DNA of 64,000 nt from Tritrichomonas musculus (GCA_039105265.1 JAPFFF010000002.1:2728001-2792000), one strand, 5' to 3'; shown: positions 18,375 through 27,397, counted from the first letter of the stretch. Notes: a model not told the origin generated them from the letters alone. Numbers and translations: made by a program.

Positions 18375-19376
18375 TTAAATAAACATCTTATCATATTGAA
18401 GGAATTGCATTTCGATAACAAATGAATCATTTGGAGGTAGTTTGGTTGGACAATTATAATGGGCATCACTATAGAAGTCTATCCAAAACTTTTGGTCCAT
18501 GGAGTTTAACTTGAAGTACTTAATAGGACTATATTCAACATCACTATCTCCAATATAGTTATGCAATGCTTGTTCACCTATAGATGAATATATTTTACAT
18601 GATTGTCTGTCCCATATATTATCAAATATCAATTCCTTGTGCCATGTTTGATATTTTTCTGGTTTATTTTGAAATATTCCATTACCTATATTAAATACAT
18701 CTGCAAAGTCTTCATTCCAGGATTTAAGTTGGAAAAAGTTCATATATGGTGCAGTATAATCCCAATCTTGTTCATTCTTACTGTTAGTATAGTAGTATTT
18801 ATGATTCTCTGCTTTATTTCTTTCTGTATAAATAATTTCATGAAAACCATTTTTATCATAATATCCATCTGTTTGTATATCTCTATCTTGTATATCGTCA
18901 TCATTTTGTACAAATTTTTCTAATTTAGAAGTTCTAATGTATGACTTGAAAGCACTATTAACTGCATCAAAAAATCCACGTAAATCTCCATCGACTGACA
19001 CCCAATCAATGACTTTAAAGCACCCGTATTCATGATTAGTACCAGTTATATAGTCTTCTTTTAGTGTTCCATCATCCCATGTTCCACCACAGACAAACTC
19101 ATATGTTTTCTTATGTATCTTATATATTTCAATCTCTACTTCCATTTTGCGTCGTCTCTTAATGATATGTGCTGAACGAACGCCAACAATAGATTCCCCT
19201 TTGTTTGCAGTTGACCATTCTGGTGGGAAATTAAACCAATACCTATTAAACTTAGCTTTATCATGTTGAGCATCCTCAAGGAAGTAGGCTGTTTCGATTG
19301 GAAGAGGTGTATTACCATCATTAACTATATTATCTCGATTAGGATAAAGAGTTTTAACACTTGGTGGTAATTCCAT
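18375..19376 (-). CDS. Penton-like minor capsid protein (333 aa)
   Basis: Likely the capsid vertex protein: single-jelly-roll-like beta content, the right length, and a fixed place next to integrase in two elements. Conserved with 53057-53998: TPLPIETAYFLEDAQ near the start, YWFNFPPEW, GESIVGVRS, the DRDIQTDGYYDKNGFHE segment, DRQSCKIYSSIGEQ and a C-terminal SFVIEMQFLQYDKM. No signal peptide. Identification rests on context and conservation; it could instead be another structural protein. Confidence 0.6.
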   Translation of the reverse strand: MELPPSVKTLYPNRDNIVNDGNTPLPIETAYFLEDAQHDKAKFNRYWFNFPPEWSTANKGESIVGVRSAHIIKRRRKMEVEIEIYKIHKKTYEFVCGGTWDDGTLKEDYITGTNHEYGCFKVIDWVSVDGDLRGFFDAVNSAFKSYIRTSKLEKFVQNDDDIQDRDIQTDGYYDKNGFHEIIYTERNKAENHKYYYTNSKNEQDWDYTAPYMNFFQLKSWNEDFADVFNIGNGIFQNKPEKYQTWHKELIFDNIWDRQSCKIYSSIGEQALHNYIGDSDVEYSPIKYFKLNSMDQKFWIDFYSDAHYNCPTKLPPNDSFVIEMQFLQYDKMFI

Positions 19377-19397
19377 TTCGAGTTGAATAAAAAGTCT

Positions 19398-20927
19398 TTA
19401 TTGATATACAACACCTGTTTCTAATTCATTGTTTTGAAGTTCTCGAAGTATTCTCTTTCTAATATCTGGCATATTGCGTTGTTTAAACTTACCATCTCCT
19501 TCATGCAAAAAGGTACGACAAGATTCCATTAGAAACACTCCACAATCCTTGTTATTCCTTTGACTAGGTACATCATAATATTTTGCTTTTAACTTACCTG
19601 TTCCTGAAATATTGATCCACTTATTAAGTGTCTTTACCTCTGGTGCCATTGACTTATTCTCAGAGTCATAGCATTCGATTATTTTCTTTGAATATCGAAC
19701 AATACATAAAACCCAATGTTCTCCATCTGAACAAATGGGGACAAATACTTTATCGAAATGTGAAAATGACTGTTTACCTGAGATAGGACTTTTCATCAGT
19801 TCATGTATTTTTTCCATATCATTAGTCTCATATGCTATAGAAAGGAGGGTATAAAATGCAGTAGGTAAAACCAATATTTTCTTTTTATCAAACTCTGCCT
19901 CATTTTGACCAGGTTGTTTATTCAATCTCTTTCCTTTGTTATATAGAAGTTTCAAGTAGTCATCAATAACATCTTCGTCTATATTTTCATCATTGACTAA
20001 ACTCCTCCAATCATGAATCCTATTATGTCCTTGGTCTACTGTATACTCTCCTGCCTTCTGTGGTGTCATACGGGGTTGTCTTGGAGGAGGACTAGTACCT
20101 CGAGAGGTATGTGATGATGGAAACTGTGGAGGTGGTGATGAAGGAGGAGGAGGTGGTGGAGGTGAAGGTGAAGGTGAACGAGGTCGTTTTGATTTTTTCT
20201 TAGGTCTATCATTTGAAATAACACTACTTTGAAGTAAACGTTGAATTCTGTTTTTACTTCTCTTCCTTTTTATAGGTGGAGGTTCTGCACGAGGTGGTGG
20301 TGGTAAATCATCGTCTGATAATCTATCTTGTAAATATCTTGTTCGATACTCTCTAAGAGGTCTGGGTAATGGAGCCAATTCTGGTATATCATCTGTTTGA
20401 ACACCTCTAGTTTTATATTCTTTCTTATCACTTTTCAATGTTCTTTCTTTCATCTGCTCTCTCAGTTCTCTAGCTGCTTGTTTTTCCTCCTCAGTCTTCA
20501 TTCGAGATATCCTTATGTTGATAATATCATAATGTAATTTTATCTCTGTTAATATACCTGTTGTTGATTCCTGGAGAGTATATTGATATGGCTTTAATAC
20601 TGTTATGTAATGTCCATGTTCATCTTTATCATCTTGATTTTTCTTAATTGCAAAAACACAACCTGTAAATTTTGCTTTTGGTCTCTCTCTCTTGAGTCTA
20701 TTAGCAAATTCAAGTACGTCTTTAAAAGCTATACTAGTATTTAAATATGTCTCATATAATTTTTGTAGATTTATTTGATTATTAGAGAACTTCCATATAG
20801 TTTGACCCAAACCTCTTGTTAATCTTGCAACATCTCTATCAACTAGTTTAGGTCGAAATTTAATAGAACCTTGTAATAGTTGTATTTTATTGTTAAGTTT
20901 AGTTTGTGTGCCTTTATCACTTGTCAT
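19398..20927 (-). CDS. Ulp1-like (C48) cysteine protease with long N-terminal arm
   Basis: Expected maturation protease. The C-terminal domain shows EHWVLCIVRY (His ~402), IIECYDSENK (Asp), then PSQRNNKDCGVFLMES with the Gln and nucleophile Cys (~461), the Ulp1/adenain order. About 300 residues precede it, with a Pro-rich low-complexity stretch (PPPPPPPSSPP) and basic patches. Two LC8-like motifs, KGTQTKL (~5-11) and RGVQTDD (~174), are present. I start at MTSDKGTQ; an in-frame ATG nine bases upstream is as good. The start is divergent from the 83-aa gene with a 15-base gap. Confidence 0.88.
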   Translation of the reverse strand: MTSDKGTQTKLNNKIQLLQGSIKFRPKLVDRDVARLTRGLGQTIWKFSNNQINLQKLYETYLNTSIAFKDVLEFANRLKRERPKAKFTGCVFAIKKNQDDKDEHGHYITVLKPYQYTLQESTTGILTEIKLHYDIINIRISRMKTEEEKQAARELREQMKERTLKSDKKEYKTRGVQTDDIPELAPLPRPLREYRTRYLQDRLSDDDLPPPPRAEPPPIKRKRSKNRIQRLLQSSVISNDRPKKKSKRPRSPSPSPPPPPPPSSPPPQFPSSHTSRGTSPPPRQPRMTPQKAGEYTVDQGHNRIHDWRSLVNDENIDEDVIDDYLKLLYNKGKRLNKQPGQNEAEFDKKKILVLPTAFYTLLSIAYETNDMEKIHELMKSPISGKQSFSHFDKVFVPICSDGEHWVLCIVRYSKKIIECYDSENKSMAPEVKTLNKWINISGTGKLKAKYYDVPSQRNNKDCGVFLMESCRTFLHEGDGKFKQRNMPDIRKRILRELQNNELETGVVYQ

Positions 20928-20942
20928 TTTTATCATTATAAA

Positions 20943-21194
20943 ATGTCTCAATCAGACCGTATGTATATCCTCGTTAGAATTCTATCGAACATCCATGAAT
21001 ATAATGTAGAGAGTGATGAAACTAGAAGAAAAAAATTGATGAAGACTATAAAAGAATTATCAGCTCAGTATTTCAAACCTGAACATCTTCAAATAATGAG
21101 GATAGATAATGATGTTGATTTTTTAGGTCGAATTGAACACTTTGCTTTGGAGTTCTTAGAACTATATATAGTTAATCTGCCCTCGCATTTATAA
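20943..21194 (+). CDS. Small unknown protein (83 aa)
   Basis: Unrecognised helical protein. A textbook trichomonad-type initiator, TCATTTTTATCATTA, lies at 20924-20938, a few bases before the ATG, which is the main reason to accept it. Its 3' end overlaps the convergent HNH gene by about 23 bases. Confidence 0.6.
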   Translation: MSQSDRMYILVRILSNIHEYNVESDETRRKKLMKTIKELSAQYFKPEHLQIMRIDNDVDFLGRIEHFALEFLELYIVNLPSHL

Positions 21195-21507
21195 TTTTAG
21201 GCATATCCCTGTTATAGTTACTATCAGTTGGGGTTATCCATCTTAAGTTGCTTAGATGGTAGTCAGCCCTATTCCTATTGATATGGTCTACCTCTATTTT
21301 ATGTTGTGGGTCATCATTAGGTATGAACTGTCTTGCTATAAGTACATGTTTCAAGTAGTAGTCGCCATTTAGACATACACGTATATACCCCTTAATATGT
21401 TTTGCATCTTTGCATATAAAATGATTACTCTTACGTCTTATAGTAAAGGGGTACCTATTCAATATCTCATAGTCGTTAGTAAAGCCTTTGAGTGGTACAA
21501 ATGACAT
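21172..21507 (-). CDS. Free-standing HNH endonuclease with NUMOD4-like N-terminus (111 aa)
   Basis: Nicking or cutting enzyme of the homing type. FVPLKGFTNDYEI with the following PFTIRRK is NUMOD4-like; the HNH core is EVDHINRNRADYHLSNLRWI (His-Asn-His/Asn layout). It is the shortest of the HNH genes here; relatives at 24480, 39126 and 49014 carry an extra C-terminal domain. It sits between genes, not inside one. Likely a hitch-hiker of the element rather than a core function. Confidence 0.88.
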   Translation of the reverse strand: MSFVPLKGFTNDYEILNRYPFTIRRKSNHFICKDAKHIKGYIRVCLNGDYYLKHVLIARQFIPNDDPQHKIEVDHINRNRADYHLSNLRWITPTDSNYNRDMPKIINARAD

Positions 21508-21558
21508 TTTCTCACTTTTTGAATGATTTAAATATTTTCATTTCATTTTTATTTTTGT

Positions 21559-21804
21559 ATGAGCAAGTGGGGGACAATCATTGTTGAAGGAATTGATGAT
21601 AAAGGACCTCTTTATTATCCTCTCGATGACAAAGAAAAAAACGTTATCAAGTTTCCAAAGAAAAAAAAGCGAGTAAACTTGTATAAAAACTATTATGAAC
21701 ATCAAGAGAAAGAAGAAGAAGAGAAAGAAGAACTTCTAGATGTAGGTGTTCAAACTGAAAAAACTGAACTACCTCATATAGACGAACTACTTAGTAAAAT
21801 TTAA
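21559..21804 (+). CDS. Small charged protein with LC8-like motif (81 aa)
   Basis: Unrecognised. Initiator-like TTTCATTTCATTTTTA lies just before the ATG. Basic middle (PKKKKRV), acidic Glu-rich stretch, then DVGVQTEKTE near the C-terminus, an LC8-binding-like motif shared with the p174 protein and the protease of the same element. Confidence 0.6.
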   Translation: MSKWGTIIVEGIDDKGPLYYPLDDKEKNVIKFPKKKKRVNLYKNYYEHQEKEEEEKEELLDVGVQTEKTELPHIDELLSKI

Positions 21805-21844
21805 CTTCTTTTATTTTATTGTTATTTTTTTATTTTTGTCTTAA

Positions 21845-22093
21845 ATGAATAGCGCTCTTAACGGACTGAATAATGACGCAGAAGCTCTATATGCAAGATT
21901 TAAAGTTATTAAAGACAAGATATTTGGAAAATGTATGAATGAAGATGATGATAAAATAGCTAGTCAATTCGATATAATGATAAATATAATCAAGTCATAC
22001 AAAGAACTCTTTGAAGACATTGAAAAAGCTAAGTTATTATTGAAGTCAATTGATGCACGTATCTCTATAGCTGAACATCAAAATAGACTATGA
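21845..22093 (+). CDS. Small helical protein (82 aa)
   Basis: Unrecognised; almost entirely helical with heptads (ALYARFKVIKDKIF.., ..ELFEDIEKAKLLLKSIDARI). The stop codon abuts the right inverted repeat, mirroring the way the fibre-like gene ends at the left one. Confidence 0.55.
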   Translation: MNSALNGLNNDAEALYARFKVIKDKIFGKCMNEDDDKIASQFDIMINIIKSYKELFEDIEKAKLLLKSIDARISIAEHQNRL

Positions 22094-22230
22094 GGGACCC
22101 GAGGTAGTTGTTTAGGTCCCTAGTAGTAGTGGGGACCCGAGGTAGTTGTTTAGGTCCCTAGTAGTAGTGGGGACCCGAGGTAGTTGTTTAGGTCCCTAGT
22201 AGTACTTCAAGAAAAAAACAAGTTGAAGAA
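22091..22230 (-). repeat. Right terminal inverted repeat of Polinton 1
   Basis: Three ~38-bp units (GGGACC..TTTAGGTCCCTAGTAGT with CGAGGTAGTTG between) followed by CTTCAAGAAAAAAACAAGTT and GAAGAA, the exact inverse of 1-27. The match to the left end runs to the window's first base. Confidence 0.92.
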
Positions 22231-22344
22231 AAATTTTTTTATTTTTATTTTTTTTTTTTTTTTTTATTTTTATTTTTTATTTTTATCACGAGTTCGTGTT
22301 GACGTGTGGGCTTTAGCGTAGCGTAGCCCCAACGGAAACCGACT
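22231..22344. other. T-rich junction and hairpin between Polintons 1 and 2
   Basis: A ~55-base T/A low-complexity run, then a GC-richer stretch with two short hairpins: CACGAGTTCGTG and GGGCTttagcgtagcgtAGCCCC. No gene. The second hairpin recalls the terminal hairpin of Polinton 4 in shape but not sequence. Confidence 0.5.
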
Positions 22345-24432
22345 CGTATATACTACTCACCACATAAACCATATCTTAACATTACTGTGTTTAGAACAGG
22401 TAAACTAATTCATAAACTTATTTTTGATGGAGACAATATTGCAGAAAGATTGTTGAAATCTCTAGATAATAATTCACTTACATACTTCCATAATTTAAAA
22501 TATGATGCATGCTTCTTTATAAATACTCCTGGATGGGATGTACAGATTACAGAAAGAAGTGGTACCATTTTACAAATAGTAATGACAAAATATAAAGAAA
22601 TAGAGGGCACAGATAAGAAAACAAAGAAGACCAGAAAGATGACAATAATAGAGAAGAGATTAACATTCCGCAATAGTTATTCCATTATTCCTGCTGCATT
22701 AGCATCTTTCGCTAAAATGTTTCAGCTACCGGTCCACAAAGAAGTGATGGCATATAAACTGTACACTGAAAAAAATATAAAACGAAAAAATGTATCAGCT
22801 CAAGAATTCCAATTACAATATTACTTGGAGAATAAAGATAAGAAAACACTAAAACAAATAAAACAAGACTGGAAACAACTAATTGATAATGCACAATCTT
22901 GTGGAGCATACAGTGATTTAAATATTGATATCCCGAAGGGAGTAGCAAAAGATCCTTTGGATCTCGGGACAAAGTCCTTGCCTTGCATTGATATAATGAA
23001 GTATGCTATTTATTACTGTAAACTAGATTGTATAGTATTGATGAAGGGTGTTGAAAAATTTAATAGAGACTTGATAGAGGTATTTAAACAAACAAGGACA
23101 GATATGTTGGACGTACATAATTTCATTTCCATATCTTCAATTGGTTATTATTATGCATACAGATTTGGATGCTTTGATGATTGCTACCAGTTAAGTGGAA
23201 AACCACAAAACTTTATCCAGAGGTGTGTTAGTGGTGGAAGAACAATGACTGCTAACAATGAGAAACAATATGTTGAAGAGAGATTACAAGATTTTGATGC
23301 TGTATCTTTATATCCATCAGCGATGAGTATTATGTCTGGTGTACCAAAAGGAATCCCAAAAGTAATCCCTCCTGATATTTTAACAGAGGAGTTATTAGAT
23401 TTTGACCAGTTCTTTGCAGAAATAAATATTAAGAAAATAAAATGTAAATCATCTAATCCATATAAATTTGGACAAGTATTTAGTAGAAATGAACAGGGCT
23501 CAAAAATATTTACCAACAATCCAATAGACCATTATTATATTGACAAGAGGGCTTTCATGGATTTGATGGAGTTTTATGATTTTGATTATGAGTTCATTCG
23601 AAGGTATTATTTTGATGAAGGATTTAATAGCAAAATCAACATATTCATTGAGAAATTATTTAATCTCAGGAGGAAATATCAAGATGCTAATAATCCATTG
23701 CAACAAACTATTAAGCTTCTATTGAATTCAATCTATGGTAAATCTATATTAAAAGCAACTACGACAGAAACAAAATGTATTCCAAAAAATAAAGCCATCA
23801 AATATATTTGGAAGAATTATAATTACATCACGGAGATAATAGAGAATAAGTCAATTGATAATGTATATGTTAAAAAAGTAAAGCCCATAAATAATCATTT
23901 CAATCTACCACATTTTGGTGCTAGCGTTTTGTCATGGAGTAAGCATTTGATGAATAGAGTTATAAGTTCAGCAGAGCAGAATGGAATAGATATTTATTAT
24001 GCAGATACTGATTCCATTCATGTTAAAGAAATAGATGTACCAAGGATTGCAGAGGTGTTTAAGAAAAAATATGGAAGAGAATTGATTGGTAAAAAGATGA
24101 CACAGTTCCATTGCGATTTTGATTCATTTAATGGTGCTGTTGGCGGTGTACATTCTAGAAAATTAATAGCACTTGGAAAGAAGAGCTATCTGGATATATT
24201 AGTTGATGAAAAAGGGAATGAAGGATTACATATTAGATTAAAGGGCGTGCCTAAGCAATGCATATTAAATAAAGCAAAACGAATGGGAATCACGGTTGAA
24301 GAATTATATGAAAGAATGTACAATGGAGAGGAAATAATTTTTAATCTTTTAGATGGTGCTAATTGTTTTAGAAAATCATCTTCGTATCAACAAATTAATT
24401 TGCCTGTGTTTGAACGAAGAATCAAATTTTAA
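22345..24432 (+). pseudogene. polB: Polinton 2 DNA polymerase B, partial
   Basis: Matches the Polinton 1 polymerase from the exonuclease domain onward: FHNLKYDACFF, YCKLDCIVLMKG, motif A FDAVSLYPSAM, motif B LLLNSIYGKS, motif C YYADTDSIHV, and the same C-terminal thumb-like region (GVPKQCILNKAKRMG). A related enzyme of the same lineage, with an extra Lys-rich insert near the exonuclease domain (TDKKTKKTRKM). Only this portion is represented. Confidence 0.9.
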
Positions 24433-24479
24433 TTTTATAGCGTTTCATAATTTTTTTCGAAATTTTATTTCCTCATCAA

Positions 24480-25286
24480 ATGAACCAAGGGTTAGATTAC
24501 GAGAAATTATTACGAGAGGCTATCCAAGAAATTAATTTACTCAGAGACGAAAATGAAAAATTAAAAGCAGAGATAAAACAGTTGAATGAATCATTATATG
24601 AAAATGATGAATGGAATGCAGGTATAATATCAAATCTCAAGAATGAAATGAAGGAATTAAAACAGAGGGTGGAGAATTTAGAGAATACAGTTGATTATGA
24701 TGATATAGTATACCAAGAGGCAGAGACAGAAGAGGAGGCCCAATGGTTTGATTTGAAAACAGATGGTGATTATGAGATAAAAAATATTTACCCCTATGAT
24801 ATTAGAAAAAAGAATAATGAGAAAATAATTACAAATACAATTGATAAAAAGAGTGGGTATATAAAAGTAGCATTAAATGGTAAACCATATCAGAAGCACA
24901 TCCTTGTGGCCAAACATTTCATTCCAAATCCAGAGCATTTACCAATCGTGGACCATAGAAATAATATCAGAACAGATTACCATACATCGAATCTAAGATG
25001 GGTTAGTGTTAGTGAAAACAACAAAAATGCATATGGATTTAAAGGACAAAAATACAATTACATCGATAGCTTACCAAATGATTGCCAACAAATAACTCTA
25101 TTCAAAGGGTGGGAGTTTGAGCATTACTTCATTGATTCTGAAAATAAAATTTGGTTTTACAATGGAAACCAGTATAGAGAATTAACAGTATACAAGAATA
25201 AAAGTTATCCGTTTGTTAGTATGATGGATATAAATAATAAACATCACTGTTTTGGATTAAATGCTTTGATTCAAGAGTTCAACTGA
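24480..25286 (+). CDS. HNH endonuclease with coiled-coil N-terminus (268 aa)
   Basis: Residues ~5-75 form a heptad coiled coil (LLRDENEKLKAEIKQLNESL). Then a NUMOD4-like DGDYEIKNIYPYDIRKK segment, the HNH core PIVDHRNNIRTDYHTSNLRW, and the C-terminal beta domain ending VSMMDINNKHHCF that is shared with 39126-39737 and 49014-49610. CCTCATCAAATG at the start is initiator-like. The coiled coil is a unique addition and may drive dimerisation. Confidence 0.85.
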   Translation: MNQGLDYEKLLREAIQEINLLRDENEKLKAEIKQLNESLYENDEWNAGIISNLKNEMKELKQRVENLENTVDYDDIVYQEAETEEEAQWFDLKTDGDYEIKNIYPYDIRKKNNEKIITNTIDKKSGYIKVALNGKPYQKHILVAKHFIPNPEHLPIVDHRNNIRTDYHTSNLRWVSVSENNKNAYGFKGQKYNYIDSLPNDCQQITLFKGWEFEHYFIDSENKIWFYNGNQYRELTVYKNKSYPFVSMMDINNKHHCFGLNALIQEFN

Positions 25287-25321
25287 ACCAAAAAAAAATA
25301 TTAAGATGATGAAATATTTTT

Positions 25322-25612
25322 TTATGCTTTGACCAATTGTGCTAACTTCTTTAATTCCTCTAGCTCAGCCTTCTTTCTTAACCTGTAATCTTTCTGCTGC
25401 TTACGTCTTGCTTCTAATCGTTCCTCTGGTGTATTGTATTTGCTTTTTCTACCTCGCTTCTGTTTTTCAGGTGCTGGTTCAGTTTTGATTTCAGCTGGTG
25501 GCTCTCCCTCTAAAATATTTAACAAGTTCTCTTCTGATTTAGATTTGGATAGTTTCTTTACGATGTCTGTTTTGTTGAATTGTGTAAGATCTAATTTATT
25601 AGTCATTTCCAT
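25322..25612 (-). CDS. AT-hook/basic-region protein, Polinton 2 copy (96 aa)
   Basis: Homologue of 11886-12152: LDLTQFNKTDIVKKL, KSKSEENL, then a longer Pro/Glu linker, KRGRKSKY AT-hook-like core and the basic helix EARRKQQKDYRLRKK. Ends in a Leu-containing heptad run. A second in-frame ATG two codons on is also possible as start. Confidence 0.7.
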   Translation of the reverse strand: MEMTNKLDLTQFNKTDIVKKLSKSKSEENLLNILEGEPPAEIKTEPAPEKQKRGRKSKYNTPEERLEARRKQQKDYRLRKKAELEELKKLAQLVKA

Positions 25613-25642
25613 TGAAGAAAAAAATTAAAAAATAAAACGAAG

Positions 25643-26170
25643 CTACATATTAATACAGTATTTCAAACACAGATGATATTTGTTAATTAATTCATTATAT
25701 TCTCTATTGTATACTTGTTTGAAATCTGTGCATACCTCTCCATTATCATTCACTATTTTAATATTTTCTATCTTTCTAATTGGATTTGCTTTACCTGCAC
25801 AACATCCTATATCTTCATCAAGGCCTACCTCAACTGATTCTGCTTTTATGATGGCTTTGATAATATTAGACAAAGCGGTAGCTGGGACAATAATACAATT
25901 TTTGGAAACCAGATTAGATAGCAAAGCCTTATCTTGATTCAACAATATATTGGCATATGTTTCAAGGATGACATATTTAACATCTTTTGCCTCATCCTCT
26001 GGATTTTCATCTAGTTCAACATTTCTTGTAATAACAATTTCTTCTTTCCCATCATCTCTTTTGTTAATGATGATATTGTTATTGATATTTGATGTTGATT
26101 GGGCAGCAGCTTGGGGTTCTAATGATAAATTAGCATTTATTCCTTGATTATTTGCTCGTTTCTTAATCAT
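25643..26170 (-). CDS. p174 family protein, Polinton 2 copy (175 aa)
   Basis: Close relative of 12600-13124 along its whole length, keeping STSNINNNIIINKRDDGKE, the VEVGLDEDIGCC centre and the LKYCI end. The region holding the LC8-like motif in Polinton 1 reads differently here (VELDENPED), so that motif is not universal in the family. Confidence 0.75.
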   Translation of the reverse strand: MIKKRANNQGINANLSLEPQAAAQSTSNINNNIIINKRDDGKEEIVITRNVELDENPEDEAKDVKYVILETYANILLNQDKALLSNLVSKNCIIVPATALSNIIKAIIKAESVEVGLDEDIGCCAGKANPIRKIENIKIVNDNGEVCTDFKQVYNREYNELINKYHLCLKYCINM

Positions 26171-26194
26171 TTGTTTCCCAAAAAAATCTTTTAA

Positions 26195-26623
26195 TTAATA
26201 GATAATATTCTCTATTTTAACTTTATGTTGTGGTCCATAAATGACTCTACCTTTATCTTTTTCATCAGCTCTTCCTTGTATCTCTCCTAATTTTTCTGGT
26301 TTATTTAAATATGGTGGAAGGGTTGGTGCTTTGGGAGCCTTATCTTTTTTTAAATAATATCCTCCATCTGTAATGCTAACTGGTGGTTCATGTAATGGTT
26401 TTGTTCTATGTTGATTACTCTTTGGTGGTCTCACAGGTTTATTTTCCATATATTTAGTTGGAGGTCTATTGTAATATGGATTAAATGTAACAGCATATGT
26501 ATTGTCATTAGAGAAGATTCCAAAATGATTAAAACTAACTGTATGTTCTGTCTTGGTTCCTTCGTTAAACATTTCTCCTTCTGCTCCAATAATGGCTGAA
26601 TTTGGATTTCTGTATTTATTCAT
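26195..26623 (-). CDS. p144 family protein, Polinton 2 copy (142 aa)
   Basis: Relative of 13145-13579, same neighbour order: EGEMFNEGT, HFGIFSNDNTYAVTFNPY, KPLHEPPVSITDGGYY and a C-terminal GRADEKDKGRVIYGPQ. Conservation of spacing and motifs shows this is coding. Confidence 0.75.
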   Translation of the reverse strand: MNKYRNPNSAIIGAEGEMFNEGTKTEHTVSFNHFGIFSNDNTYAVTFNPYYNRPPTKYMENKPVRPPKSNQHRTKPLHEPPVSITDGGYYLKKDKAPKAPTLPPYLNKPEKLGEIQGRADEKDKGRVIYGPQHKVKIENIIY

Positions 26624-26653
26624 TTCATTTCCAAAAAAATTTTTTAATTCCCT

Positions 26654-27106
26654 TTACTCTAGAACTAGCTCCTGATGCTCTCCAATGAATAATTCAGGAG
26701 TATTTAATTGGTATTTTATACGTAATTCATCTATTAATGCTCGTGTTTGTTTTGATGCGTTCTCTATAGAATAGTTGTAATAGCTATGTTCCTCAAAATT
26801 CTGCTCAAGATTTGAACCGTTAACGAAGAATTCATTCATCTTGTAATTCAATCTTCTTCTTGAATTTGTGCTGAGTATTACATGTTCTATTTCATATTCC
26901 TTAATCTTGTCAGGATATATTCTCCATGTTGTTTTATCCGTTTTGAGTGAAATATAAATGACCTTCGCTAAATAATTATTTCTTGATAGTTGGATTGGAT
27001 ATTTATCACAGATATTAGCAAAATTACATTCTTTGAAATCTTCTGGTTTATCAGCTAGGGAGATAATGTTGTTGATATAATCATAGACCTTAAATTGCTC
27101 TTGCAT
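26654..27106 (-). CDS. p150 family protein (150 aa)
   Basis: Unknown. Relatives occur in Polinton 3 (41585-42082). Shared features: VYDYINNIISL, CNFANICDKYPI, a YISL strand, EHVILSTNSRRRLN, and EEHSYYNYSIENASK. No counterpart was found in Polinton 1, so this is an optional Polinton gene of this host. Mixed alpha/beta, soluble. Confidence 0.65.
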   Translation of the reverse strand: MQEQFKVYDYINNIISLADKPEDFKECNFANICDKYPIQLSRNNYLAKVIYISLKTDKTTWRIYPDKIKEYEIEHVILSTNSRRRLNYKMNEFFVNGSNLEQNFEEHSYYNYSIENASKQTRALIDELRIKYQLNTPELFIGEHQELVLE

Positions 27107-27151
27107 TTCTGTAAAGATAAAATAATGAAAAAAAATACTAACTTGACAAAA

Positions 27152-27394
27152 TTACTCCAAGCAGTACTGAAACTTAAAAGAATGGATGTATATGGTGGTT
27201 TTTTTATGATTTATATCTCTTGTCATAATACATTTCCTTCCCCCTTTAGCTACATTAATATGCATTATTCTATAAACTTCATCTGTTATCCTTTGGTAAA
27301 ATATATCTTCATCTGTTTCTTCATTATAGTAGTAATAATATTCCTTGTCATTAAACTCACGGCATTCCTTTGTCATTTTAATATTCCTTGTCAT
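27152..27394 (-). pseudogene. Remnant of an HNH-associated C-terminal domain
   Basis: EETDEDIFYQRITDEVYRI and RKCIMTRDINHKK match the C-terminal domain of the HNH protein at 39126-39737 (EENDEDLFYGKTSDNAYKI, KKYVSLQDINNKR). No HNH core is present here. Marks the right edge of recognisable Polinton 2. Confidence 0.6.
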
Positions 27395-27397
27395 TAA

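Larger units (their letters stand above)
1..22230. mobile_element. Polinton 1 (Maverick), looks whole
   Basis: A 22-kb self-synthesising element. Both ends carry the same sequence in opposite orientation, built from ~38-bp repeats, and the outermost bases at 1-10 are the reverse complement of 22221-22230. Between them lie about 20 genes with gaps of only 5-100 bases, including the family's hallmark set: protein-primed B-family polymerase, RVE-type integrase, A32/FtsK-like packaging ATPase, Ulp1-like protease, major capsid protein and penton-like protein. The first and last genes stop right at the inverted repeats. The target-site duplication cannot be checked because the left flank lies outside the window. 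The genes read as open and the ends are alike, so the element is probably young. Confidence 0.93.
22345..27397. mobile_element. Polinton 2, partial and broken relative of Polinton 1
   Basis: A polymerase part, an HNH gene, the AT-hook protein, p174 and p144 family genes, a p150 gene and an HNH remnant, all close or moderate relatives of Polinton 1 or 3 genes. No integrase, ATPase, capsid, penton or protease gene is present, and no inverted ends were found. The polymerase points the opposite way to the p174/p144 genes, unlike in Polinton 1. Broken; at least two major losses. Older than Polinton 1. Confidence 0.85.

Noticed and set aside
22231-22344. Right target duplication of Polinton 1
   Set aside because: The left flank is outside the window, so no comparison is possible; the T-rich run alone is not evidence.
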